Source of the DNA: Candidatus Ornithobacterium hominis
GTDB lineage: Bacteria > Bacteroidota > Bacteroidia > Flavobacteriales > Weeksellaceae
Length of the DNA: 64,000 bases
Assembly (NCBI RefSeq): GCF_951229915.1
Contig: NZ_OX579588.1
Span: 1,765,001 to 1,829,000 of the forward strand
Direction of reading: 5' to 3'
Part shown: positions 1-7,325 of the stretch, piece after piece
Numbering within the stretch: the stretch's first letter is position 1
Layout: each line of letters opens with the position of its first letter
Made by a program: the position numbers and the translations under genes
The notes under the pieces: generated by a model
What the model was told of the DNA's origin: nothing
Database searches by the model: none
What the model saw: the letters and a program-made list of their open reading frames with translations, nothing else

Positions 1-1
1 C

Positions 2-613
2 GTCCCTGATGGTGATGAAAGAGATAAGGATATTGCCAATGCGATTCGCTACGCCGTAGACAACGGAGCCAAAATCATCAATATGAGCTTCGGTAAAGCT
101 TATTCTCCACATCCTGAGAAAGTGTGGGAAGCAATGAGGTACGCAAGTGATAATAATGTATTGTTAGTTCACGCGGCTGGGAATGACAATCAAAATATTG
201 ATGAAATCATCAACTATCCAATCAATTATTATAGTGATGGGAAAGTAGTTGCCCCTACTTGGATTACCGTAGGTGCTAGCACACGCTATAATGATGACAT
301 TCGTGCTTCCTTCTCCAACTTCGGAAAAAAACAAGTAGATATTTTTGCTCCTGGGTTAGAAATTTACTCTACTATTCCACAAAATGATTATAAATTCTTG
401 CAAGGCACAAGTATGGCGGCTCCAGTAGTGAGCGGGGTTGCTGCCTTGGTTTGGGGTTACTTCCCAGAATTAACAGCTCAGGAGCTGAGAGAAGTTTTAA
501 TAAAGAGTGGAAATTTAAGCAATGAGTTATTAGACCTAAGTACCAATGGTGTGATTGTCGATGCTAAAAAAGCATTGCAAATTGCTGAAATGCTATTAGC
601 TGATAAAAAATAA
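2..613 (+). CDS. Subtilisin-like serine protease (S8 family), C-terminal part
   Basis: The gene enters from the left edge already open in this frame, so only the C-terminal 203 residues are present. The family cleaves peptide bonds with an Asp-His-Ser triad; the Asp and His lie outside the window. Visible here are the NGAKIINMSFG segment typical of S8 enzymes, the oxyanion-hole Asn in HAAGND, and the GTSMAAP motif with the catalytic Ser codon at 410-412. The protein ends about 60 residues after the active-site Ser with no extra domain or sorting tail. A strong hairpin terminator follows at 668-697. Family assignment is firm; substrate and location are unknown. Confidence 0.93.
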   Translation, partial: VPDGDERDKDIANAIRYAVDNGAKIINMSFGKAYSPHPEKVWEAMRYASDNNVLLVHAAGNDNQNIDEIINYPINYYSDGKVVAPTWITVGASTRYNDDIRASFSNFGKKQVDIFAPGLEIYSTIPQNDYKFLQGTSMAAPVVSGVAALVWGYFPELTAQELREVLIKSGNLSNELLDLSTNGVIVDAKKALQIAEMLLADKK

Positions 614-667
614 TTTTTAAAGCCTTAGATATTTTTTGATTTATTCCAAAAAATTTAATTGGTATTT

Positions 668-697
668 AAAAAGTCGTGTTAATTACACGACTTTTTT
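668..697 (+). terminator. Rho-independent terminator after the S8 protease
   Basis: A perfect 12-bp stem (AAAAAGTCGTGT / ACACGACTTTTT) encloses the 5-nt loop TAATT and runs into a T tract. It sits inside the longest open frame of the next gene, which argues that the next gene really starts downstream of it, at 714 or 717. Confidence 0.85.
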
Positions 698-713
698 TGT
701 ACCTTTAGATTTT

Positions 714-1379
714 ATGATGTGGTCTGATTTAAATTTACAAACGCTTCAGTCAAAATTAAATTTCCAAAAGATTCCTGGGTGGAAAGCGCAACAAGTTATG
801 GCTCCTCCTTACCGTCAGAATTTAGTAGATGAAGCCCGCTTTAACACGCAAAAATCAAAAATTGCAGCGGTTTTAATTATTCTCTGTGAAATAAATGATG
901 AGATTTATTTCCCTGTAATTCATAGGAATACATACCCTGGCATACACAGCAATCAAGTAGGTTTCCCTGGTGGGAAAGTAGAGAAATCTGATGAAAACTT
1001 AGAACAAACCGCCATCCGAGAAAGTTTTGAAGAGATTGGAGCTAAGCCAGAGGCTATAGAAATCTGGGGAGAACTCACGGAACTATTCATCCCGCCTAGC
1101 AATTTCATCGTTCACCCATTTGTAGGCAGCTACAAATTGAACCCTAATTTTATCCCGTGTGACAAGGAAGTCAAAGATATTATTTTCCTTTCGCTGAAAG
1201 AATTTATTTTAAATCCTCCTCTTCAAAATTATACTGTTAACGTGAAAGGTAAAGCCCATAAAGTTCCTGGATTTAACTTAAATCAAAATTTAAATGTGTG
1301 GGGAGCTACAGCGATGATGCTGAATGAATTTTTAGAATTTATTAGAAATTCTTTAAATTTGAACGCTGAAATTGTATAA
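714..1379 (+). CDS. NUDIX hydrolase, CoA pyrophosphatase-like (NudL type)
   Basis: The protein has a complete Nudix box: FPGGKVE, then RESFEEIGA. The preceding HSNQVGFPGG stretch and the TELFIPPSNF stretch after the box are typical of the coenzyme A diphosphatase subgroup, which splits CoA into phosphopantetheine and 3',5'-ADP. The open frame extends upstream to 636, but that part runs through a strong terminator hairpin, so I place the start at 714 (a second ATG is at 717), giving about 221 residues. The next gene begins four bases after the stop, so the two are probably co-transcribed. Substrate is inferred from family resemblance only. Confidence 0.82.
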   Translation: MMWSDLNLQTLQSKLNFQKIPGWKAQQVMAPPYRQNLVDEARFNTQKSKIAAVLIILCEINDEIYFPVIHRNTYPGIHSNQVGFPGGKVEKSDENLEQTAIRESFEEIGAKPEAIEIWGELTELFIPPSNFIVHPFVGSYKLNPNFIPCDKEVKDIIFLSLKEFILNPPLQNYTVNVKGKAHKVPGFNLNQNLNVWGATAMMLNEFLEFIRNSLNLNAEIV

Positions 1380-1382
1380 ATT

Positions 1383-2177
1383 TTGAAGAAAAAAACCATT
1401 TTTTATGATGCCTTCGGGCGCTGGTATATTATTAAGCGTTTAGTCGTTTTTGTACTAGGTGTTGTTTCTTATCGCAGATACAATGGCTTTAACAAACTAA
1501 GAATTTCAGGCACTGAACATTTGACTGATTTGCCTGATAATAATGTCTTATTTGTTTCCAATCATCAGACTTATTTTGCTGATGTTTCTGCAATGTATCA
1601 TGTTTTTTTCAGTGCTAAAAATGGCTTTGAAAATTCCATTCGCAACCCGATATATTTAATCAATCCGCGCATCGACCTCTATTATGTTGCTGCTGAAGAA
1701 ACGATGAATAAAGGACTCTTGGCTAAAATTTTCCAATTTGCAGGAGCCATTACCGTCAAAAGAACTTGGCGCTCAGCAGGTAAAGATGTTCAACGGAAAG
1801 TCGACTTGAGTGAAATAGACAATATTGAACGCGCTTTGCAACACGGCTGGGTCATTACCTTCCCACAAGGTACAACCAAGGCTTTTGCTCCTGGGCGACG
1901 TGGTACTGCTCACATCATCAAGAAAAATAAACCCATCGTAATTCCTGTAGTGATTGATGGTTTCCGCCGAGCTTTTGATAAGAAAGGCTTACTCATCAAA
2001 AAACGTGGTGTTGAACCTACAATGAAATTCAAAGCTCCGCTCCATATTGATTATGAAAACGATTCCACGCAACACATTATAGAGCAAATCATGGACGCCA
2101 TCGAGCAAAGTCCTCAATTCAATAAAGTAAAACCAATTGAAAATAATTTAAACACTGAGCCAAATACTTTTTATTAA
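1383..2177 (+). CDS. 1-acyl-sn-glycerol-3-phosphate acyltransferase-like (PlsC family)
   Basis: A 264-residue membrane-associated acyltransferase that would add the second acyl chain in phospholipid synthesis. It begins with a TTG codon four bases after the NUDIX stop. The catalytic block is NHQTYFAD at residues 60-67; the His to Asp spacing is five residues where the textbook motif has four. The second block, FPQGTT near residue 161, replaces the usual FPEGTR. A hydrophobic stretch lies at residues 20-29. Both deviations are within the catalytic signature, so the exact acyl acceptor (lysophosphatidate or an ornithine- or glycine-type lipid) is open. Confidence 0.8.
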   Translation: MKKKTIFYDAFGRWYIIKRLVVFVLGVVSYRRYNGFNKLRISGTEHLTDLPDNNVLFVSNHQTYFADVSAMYHVFFSAKNGFENSIRNPIYLINPRIDLYYVAAEETMNKGLLAKIFQFAGAITVKRTWRSAGKDVQRKVDLSEIDNIERALQHGWVITFPQGTTKAFAPGRRGTAHIIKKNKPIVIPVVIDGFRRAFDKKGLLIKKRGVEPTMKFKAPLHIDYENDSTQHIIEQIMDAIEQSPQFNKVKPIENNLNTEPNTFY

Positions 2178-2189
2178 TTTTTCACTTAT

Positions 2190-2209
2190 TTTTTTAAGGC
2201 TTAATTTTT
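2190..2209. repeat. Dispersed AAGSCTT motif copy
   Basis: Core AAGGCTT at 2196-2202 with a T tract on both sides. It lies between the convergent acyltransferase and acyl-CoA dehydrogenase genes, where it may help termination. Confidence 0.6.
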
Positions 2210-2237
2210 TTGATGTTTAAGTTTTATAATCAAGCTT

Positions 2238-3371
2238 TTAATCTTTTATAATTTCTCTGCCAATGATTAATTTTTGAATTTCAGTAGTGCCTTCGCCAAT
2301 GGTACAAAGTTTTGAATCTCTATAAAATTTCTCTACTGGGAAATCTTTGGTATAGCCATACCCGCCAAAAATTTGTACAGCATCAGTTGAAATTTCCACA
2401 CAAGCTTCAGAAGCGTAATACTTAGCCATAGCACCTTCCATCGTCATTCTTTCATCATTTTCTTTTAAGCGGCAAGCTTCATCTATCAGCAGCTCAGAGG
2501 CTTTAATTTTAGTTGCCATCTCAGCTAATTTAAAATTAATCGCTTGGAATTCGCAAATCGATTTCCCAAACTGTTTTCTTTCTTTACTGTATTTCAACGC
2601 GGCTTGGTAAGCTCCTTTTGAAATCCCAAGAGACAATGCTGCAATAGAAATTCTCCCCCCATCTAAAATTGACAAAGCTTGCTTGAAGCCCTCACCCACT
2701 TCACCCAAGCGGTGTGAATCTGGCACACGTACATTGTTCATGATGAGTTCAGCAGTTTCAGACGCACGCATACCCAGTTTATTCTCTTTTTTTCCTGACG
2801 TAAAACCTGGCATTCCTTTTTCTAAAACAAAAACCGTCGAATTACGAGAAGCCCCTACTTCCCCCGTTCTTGTCATCACCACGGCTAAGTCACCAGAAAT
2901 CGCATGTGTGATAAAATTTTTTGCCCCGTTGATTACCCATTCGTCACCATCTCTCACTGCAGTAGTCCCCATTCCGCCAGCATCAGAACCCGTATTGTGT
3001 TCAGTCAATCCCCAAGCTCCAATCACTTTCCCCGTCGCAAGACTCGGCACCCATTTTTCTTTTTGCTCTTGATTCCCAAAACACAAAATATGATTGGTGC
3101 AAAGCGAATTATGCGCAGCTATTGACAAACCAATAGACGGGTCTACTTGTGAAATTTCATCAACAATATTTACATAATCAAAATAAGAAAGACCGGCTCC
3201 GCCCAATTCCTCTGGAACTAAAATCCCCATGAACCCCATTTCCCCTAATTGATGAAATAACGCTACCGGAAAACTTTGATTCTCATCCCAATCCATCACG
3301 TGAGGCGCAATTTCTCTCTGGGCAAATTCTCTAGCAGCTTGTATGATTATTTCATTTTCAGGATTTCTCAT
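2238..3371 (-). CDS. Acyl-CoA dehydrogenase (short/branched-chain type)
   Basis: A flavin-dependent dehydrogenase of 377 residues, the normal length for the family, that makes the alpha-beta double bond in acyl-CoA and passes electrons to ETF. Visible signatures are WGLTEHNTGSD (FAD and substrate pocket) in the middle and IGEGTTEIQ near the C-terminus, where Glu360 aligns with the catalytic base of short- and medium-chain enzymes. QIFGGYGYTKDFPVEKFYRD is typical of the C-terminal helical domain. It stands alone between a convergent neighbour and an unrelated gene, so context does not reveal the chain length; butyryl-CoA or isobutyryl-CoA are plausible. Confidence 0.93.
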   Translation of the reverse strand: MRNPENEIIIQAAREFAQREIAPHVMDWDENQSFPVALFHQLGEMGFMGILVPEELGGAGLSYFDYVNIVDEISQVDPSIGLSIAAHNSLCTNHILCFGNQEQKEKWVPSLATGKVIGAWGLTEHNTGSDAGGMGTTAVRDGDEWVINGAKNFITHAISGDLAVVMTRTGEVGASRNSTVFVLEKGMPGFTSGKKENKLGMRASETAELIMNNVRVPDSHRLGEVGEGFKQALSILDGGRISIAALSLGISKGAYQAALKYSKERKQFGKSICEFQAINFKLAEMATKIKASELLIDEACRLKENDERMTMEGAMAKYYASEACVEISTDAVQIFGGYGYTKDFPVEKFYRDSKLCTIGEGTTEIQKLIIGREIIKD

Positions 3372-3403
3372 CGTTTGTTTTTTTTCAACTTTAAAAGTAT
3401 CAA

Positions 3404-3428
3404 TTTTTTTTAAGCCTTAAAAAATTTT
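3404..3428. repeat. Dispersed AAGSCTT motif copy, intergenic
   Basis: A full-length copy (T8, AAGCCTT at 3412-3418, A6, T5) lies between the helix-hairpin-helix gene and the acyl-CoA dehydrogenase start. It is one of the best matches to the consensus. Confidence 0.75.
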
Positions 3429-4361
3429 TCAAAAAATAAGCGCTTTATTTTTTAGTTTTTCTAAAACATCTTCATTGAGATACGGACAATTTTCTAAGGC
3501 TTTAAAATTTTCAAATCCACCGATGAAATCTCTGTATTTTACAATATTTTTAGCCTCCTCTGCCGTAGCGCCGCATTTTTTCCAATCCAATTCATTCATT
3601 GAATTCACGTGAAAATCGCTGCTTTTGGGTGAAATATTTTCTGATTTAATTCCCTTCTCAGAATTTTTCTGAGGTAAGCGAATAAATGCTTTTAATTCAT
3701 TAAACTTTGCTTCACTGATGACAAAACAATTTTTTATTTCATTTAAATTTTTAAATTCTCCTTTCAGGTAATTTTCTTTGTAATTCAAGATTACTTTAGC
3801 TTGTTTTTCACTAAAACCCAAATCCTCCCATTCCTTTAAACTTAACTGATTGGGGTCAAAGATTTTTAATTTTTTCTTTGACTTAGCAAGATTTTTTTCA
3901 GCCTCAAAAAATTCTTTTGAGTTTGAATTAATTTGATTTTTCGGAATATTTTTCAACCGAATATACATTTTCATTTCCTCAAATTTTTCTTGACTGATAA
4001 CAAAACATTCTTGAATTTGTGCTAAGTTCTCAAAATTCCCTCCCAGAGAATTTCTATATTTGATGATGACTTCACTTTGCTTGGAACTAAAACCAATTTT
4101 TTGCCAGTCTTGAGCTGAAAACTCATTAGGATTAAATGTAAAATATTTAACTTCTCCCTTCGATTTCGTGGTTAGATGAGTTGATTCCTCTTTAATTTTC
4201 AGCCATTCCAGTTCTTCAGGCATCAATTCTGAGGGGGCATCATTTTTTTTAAGGCTTAGAAAATAAAAACCCAATTCAATGATGAGGATTAGAATAATTA
4301 AAATAAAAAAACCACTCCGCTGAGCTTTTCCCATCTCGAAATAGCGCAAAAATTTTCTCAT
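3429..4361 (-). CDS. Membrane-anchored helix-hairpin-helix protein (ComEA-like repeats)
   Basis: About 310 residues with one N-terminal membrane segment (FFILIILILIIELGFYFL) and then three similar helix-hairpin-helix modules of the kind found in ComEA and other DNA-binding proteins. Each module has the pattern of a short helix ending in GFS.KQ, a KYR or NYK segment, and LNEIKNCFVIS or a close relative. The open frame extends to 4394, but ATG at 4361 starts a natural MRKFLRYFE sequence, so I choose it. Domain order fits a membrane-tethered DNA-binding protein facing the periplasm. A role in DNA uptake is possible but unproven; such repeats are also found in general flavobacterial hypotheticals. 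A copy of the AAGSCTT motif lies within the gene at 4251-4257. Confidence 0.75.
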   Translation of the reverse strand: MRKFLRYFEMGKAQRSGFFILIILILIIELGFYFLSLKKNDAPSELMPEELEWLKIKEESTHLTTKSKGEVKYFTFNPNEFSAQDWQKIGFSSKQSEVIIKYRNSLGGNFENLAQIQECFVISQEKFEEMKMYIRLKNIPKNQINSNSKEFFEAEKNLAKSKKKLKIFDPNQLSLKEWEDLGFSEKQAKVILNYKENYLKGEFKNLNEIKNCFVISEAKFNELKAFIRLPQKNSEKGIKSENISPKSSDFHVNSMNELDWKKCGATAEEAKNIVKYRDFIGGFENFKALENCPYLNEDVLEKLKNKALIF

Positions 4362-4363
4362 TT

Positions 4364-4531
4364 TTATACTATTTGTAAGATTTTTCCCCACCAAAAATAT
4401 TTAAATTTATCGCCGCAGGGATTGATTTCTTCTTCAATTCTAAAATCATTTAAAGTCTCTTCTAAAAAAATGTTTGCTAGCCCGATTAATCTAATCTGGA
4501 AAAATAGAATGGAAATAAATAACGAAGCATT
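4364..4531 (-). CDS. Possible small ORF (55 aa), unknown
   Basis: A 55-codon open frame begins at ATG 4529-4531 and ends with TAA two bases before the ATG chosen for the helix-hairpin-helix gene. The product has a hydrophobic, aromatic N-terminal half and a charged middle (FRIEEEINPCGDKFKYFWWG). No family is recognised. The tight junction with the next gene is the only argument in its favour, and chance is quite possible in such AT-rich DNA. Confidence 0.25.
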   Translation of the reverse strand, partial: NASLFISILFFQIRLIGLANIFLEETLNDFRIEEEINPCGDKFKYFWWGKILQIV

Positions 4532-4656
4532 TTTCATGAATTTTTTATAAGCCTTTTTTTATAGTATAAATCAATTAAATTATTTGAAATATTTTCAAAA
4601 AACAGAATCAAAAAAACTTTATTTTATTAAATTAATTTATTTTAAATAAAAATAAA

Positions 4657-4878
4657 TCACAAGTCAAACACTGATTTTCGCTTAATAAATAAGCTGTCTT
4701 TTAACCAAAAGAAAAACGCCGTGATTAAATAAATAAGAAATGTGACTCCCAATGTTGCAAAAGAGAGGTAGATGAAAAGCAAACGTAATTTGCTCGCTCT
4801 CAGCCCCAATTTATCTGAAATTCTTGAGATAACTTCAAACCCGTGTGCTTCGGCTGTATTTCTAATATTATTTAGCAT
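4657..4878 (-). CDS. Small PspC-domain membrane protein
   Basis: A 73-residue protein with the PspC fold: an amphipathic start (RISDKLGLRASKLRLLFIYLS) followed by one long hydrophobic segment (LGVTFLIYLITAFFFWL) and a short basic tail ending SVFDL. Proteins of this shape are common next to DUF2851 genes in Flavobacteriia and sit in the inner membrane; PspC domains in other bacteria take part in envelope stress sensing. Its start overlaps the end of the upstream DUF2851 gene by 11 bases, so the two are translationally linked. Confidence 0.8.
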   Translation of the reverse strand: MLNNIRNTAEAHGFEVISRISDKLGLRASKLRLLFIYLSFATLGVTFLIYLITAFFFWLKDSLFIKRKSVFDL

Positions 4879-6139
4879 GATTTCTCAAAATATGATTTCC
4901 GATTTTACAATTTAAGCATTTTTTCTTTTGACAATAATTTTTTTCTAAAAATAATAATCCTTGTGTATCCAAAGCAGATGAGATGGGAATTTCTAAAGCC
5001 TTAAATTCCTTAATTATTTGATTGTATTCTGGTGGCAATTTCTCCAGCTGATTTAGCAAAGGTTCTGGGTTTTTATCAATAGATTTTAAATACAAAAAAT
5101 GAACTGGGAAGAAAGCATTGATAAGCAGTAGTTCAATAAACGAGCGTGAGAGTTTCTTGGGTTGATTTTTCAGGGATGGTTTCCCGAGCGTAAAATGGGT
5201 GTTCCAAAAATCAGAAGCTTGAATTTCACTACACTCTTCTATGAATTCTTCATAAAAATTATTTTTTTTAAGGCTTAAAAAAATTTGTGGGAAAAGGTCT
5301 GAAAAAGCTGCCCACTGCGCCATACGAACACTCGGGAAATTGGGTGGTCTCAAACGAAAAAACTTAAATATTTCTTTGTTAAGCGGCGTTAAATTCCATT
5401 TGTACTGAAGGAATTCATATTCTTTTTTCAAAGCTTCAGTGTATTGATTTTCAAATTCTTGAAGAAATCCTGCTTGTCCAAAAATTAAGGCTTCTTTCTG
5501 AAACAAATTCAAGCCATTCAACTGATTATTTTTGAAGCTCCTAGCCAATTGCAAAAAAGCTTCACCATTAATTTTCAAACCAAAAACATAAGCAATTTGT
5601 TCGAAGAGAAGTTGCTCCCAGTCACCGGCCAATTGGTCAAGTCTTTGCTGCAAAATTTGCTCTTTTCCCATCCATTTCTCGAGCAACATATTGATTTTCG
5701 TTGTTTCGAGAACTTCCGCTTCTACTGAAGGCAATGAGCTTTCGCAGGGAATAAAATCAAAAGGTCGATTTAAATTTTTATAACTTAGGATTAATTCTTT
5801 CGAAACGTAATTTCCTAATTCTAAAGTTGAAAAATCGCCCACTTTTTGGGCTGAATTATCTTGAAAAACTACATGTAAAATAATTTTCTGATATGCGGGG
5901 TCTTCCTCGTGCCGATGCAAAAACCAGTCGGTTGTGCGAAGATGAATTTCAACATTTCCCGCCCACAAAACTCCACCGATGCGAAGCCGAGCGTTCAAGA
6001 AATCAGGTCCAGCATTGGGATTCAGCACCCCTGGTGATAGCACTTCTATTTCTTCGCCTTGGGTGGTTTTTAATTTTATAGAAGAACCCCACCGCTTGAA
6101 TTGCCAGATGTTGTATAGGAATTCTTCTTTTATTTCCAT
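4868..6139 (-). CDS. DUF2851 family protein
   Basis: A 423-residue protein recognised by its N-terminal block: EFLYNIWQFKRW, then LSPGVLNPNAGPDFLNARLRIGG and WAGNVEIHLRTTDWFLHRHEEDPAY, ending with a Cys-rich tail (KKKCLNCKIGNHILR). The conserved acidic and His residues of the first domain suggest a nuclease-like or metal-binding fold, but the function is unknown. It is soluble by inspection. It starts one base after the prfA stop and overlaps the PspC gene, giving the order prfA-DUF2851-pspC. A copy of the dispersed motif at 5270-5276 encodes FLSLKKN. Confidence 0.85.
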   Translation of the reverse strand: MEIKEEFLYNIWQFKRWGSSIKLKTTQGEEIEVLSPGVLNPNAGPDFLNARLRIGGVLWAGNVEIHLRTTDWFLHRHEEDPAYQKIILHVVFQDNSAQKVGDFSTLELGNYVSKELILSYKNLNRPFDFIPCESSLPSVEAEVLETTKINMLLEKWMGKEQILQQRLDQLAGDWEQLLFEQIAYVFGLKINGEAFLQLARSFKNNQLNGLNLFQKEALIFGQAGFLQEFENQYTEALKKEYEFLQYKWNLTPLNKEIFKFFRLRPPNFPSVRMAQWAAFSDLFPQIFLSLKKNNFYEEFIEECSEIQASDFWNTHFTLGKPSLKNQPKKLSRSFIELLLINAFFPVHFLYLKSIDKNPEPLLNQLEKLPPEYNQIIKEFKALEIPISSALDTQGLLFLEKNYCQKKKCLNCKIGNHILRNHAK

Positions 6140-6140
6140 T

Positions 6141-7223
6141 TTACACCAATTCTTCTCCTTTCAGTTTCTCTGCGTTTTCAGCTAATTTCAGTGCATTTAT
6201 CATTTCTTGAATATCACCATTCATGTAATTATCTAAATTAAAAATGGATTTATTGATGCGATGGTCTGTCACTCGCCCTTGCGGATAGTTATACGTTCTG
6301 ATTTTTGCTGAGCGGTCTCCGCTTGAAACTAAAGAGCGTCGCTGTTCTGTCCTTTCATTTTGAATTTTTTCAAATTCGATTTCATATAACTTAGTTCGTA
6401 ATAATTGTAAAGCTTTTTCACGGTTTGCGTGCTGAGATCGTGACTCTTGGCATTGGATCGTAATGCCCGATGGCTTGTGAGTCAGTTGTACTTTTGTTTC
6501 AACTTTGTTTACATTCTGCCCTCCTGCCCCACTTGAACGAGCTGTTTGATATTCCAAATCGGCCGGATTGATTTCAATGTCTACCTCTTCTGCTTCGGGT
6601 AATACGGCTACGGTAATCGCCGAGGTATGTACTCTCCCTTGAGATTCTGTCTCGGGGACACGCTGCACGCGGTGCACGCCAGATTCAAATTTCATTGTCC
6701 CAAAAACCGCATCTCCGCTCACTTCCATTACTAGTTCCTTGTAACCTTTTATTCCACCTTCTGTTGCATTCAATATTTCAAAATTCCAATTTCGAGTTTT
6801 GAAATACATCGAATACATTCTAAAAATATCTTCTACAAAAATTGCTGCTTCGTCGCCTCCCGTCCCTGCTCTCAATTCTACAATCACATTTTTTTCATCC
6901 TCTGGGTCTTTGGGTATCAGCATCCACTTGATTTTTTCTTCCATTTCAGGCAATTGCTGCAAAACCTCATCTTTCTCCATCTTGGCTAGTTCCACCATTC
7001 CTTTATCATCGGAACTGGTTATAATTTCATTGGCTTCATCTAGCAAATTCAGTTGTGATTCGTATTCCTTTTTCGTTTTTATAATATCGGTGAGGTCAGA
7101 ATATTCTTTGTTGAGTTTTGCATAGCGTTGATGGTCGTTTATAACATCTGGCTGAATAATCAAATCTGCAATTTCATCAAATCGCTGCTGAATTCCTTGT
7201 AGTTTTTCTAGTAATGTGGACAT
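6141..7223 (-). CDS. prfA: Peptide chain release factor 1
   Basis: RF1 recognises UAA and UAG stop codons and triggers peptide release in the ribosome. The 360-residue protein has the class I layout: acidic N-terminal coiled helices, the codon-reading PET tripeptide at residues 190-192 within RVPETESQGRVHTS (the P-x-T form marks RF1 and not RF2), and the catalytic GGQ at 234-236 in SSGAGGQNVNK. It starts at ATG 7221-7223, with a TAAATTTG promoter box upstream. Confidence 0.98.
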   Translation of the reverse strand: MSTLLEKLQGIQQRFDEIADLIIQPDVINDHQRYAKLNKEYSDLTDIIKTKKEYESQLNLLDEANEIITSSDDKGMVELAKMEKDEVLQQLPEMEEKIKWMLIPKDPEDEKNVIVELRAGTGGDEAAIFVEDIFRMYSMYFKTRNWNFEILNATEGGIKGYKELVMEVSGDAVFGTMKFESGVHRVQRVPETESQGRVHTSAITVAVLPEAEEVDIEINPADLEYQTARSSGAGGQNVNKVETKVQLTHKPSGITIQCQESRSQHANREKALQLLRTKLYEIEFEKIQNERTEQRRSLVSSGDRSAKIRTYNYPQGRVTDHRINKSIFNLDNYMNGDIQEMINALKLAENAEKLKGEELV

Positions 7224-7255
7224 ATAAGTGCTTGAAATCTAGTTTTTGAAGATAG

Positions 7256-7263
7256 CAAATTTA
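7256..7263 (-). promoter_or_regulatory. Candidate -7 box for prfA
   Basis: TAAATTTG on the minus strand fits the Bacteroidota -7 consensus TAnnTTTG and lies 33 bases before the prfA start. No convincing -33 TTTG is seen at the expected spacing. Confidence 0.5.
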
Positions 7264-7280
7264 CAAAAATCTATCTTTTT

Positions 7281-7304
7281 TTTTCTAAGGCTTAAAAAAT
7301 TTTC
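7281..7304. repeat. Dispersed AAGSCTT motif copy between glnN and prfA
   Basis: TTTTCTAAGGCTTAAAAAAT followed by TTTC, core at 7287-7293. It sits just upstream of the prfA promoter box and downstream of glnN. Confidence 0.7.
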
Positions 7305-7325
7305 TGAGTTTTATTTTCTTTATAT

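Noticed and set aside
636..713. N-terminal extension of the NUDIX gene
   Set aside because: It would translate through a perfect terminator hairpin and does not resemble the family N-terminus.
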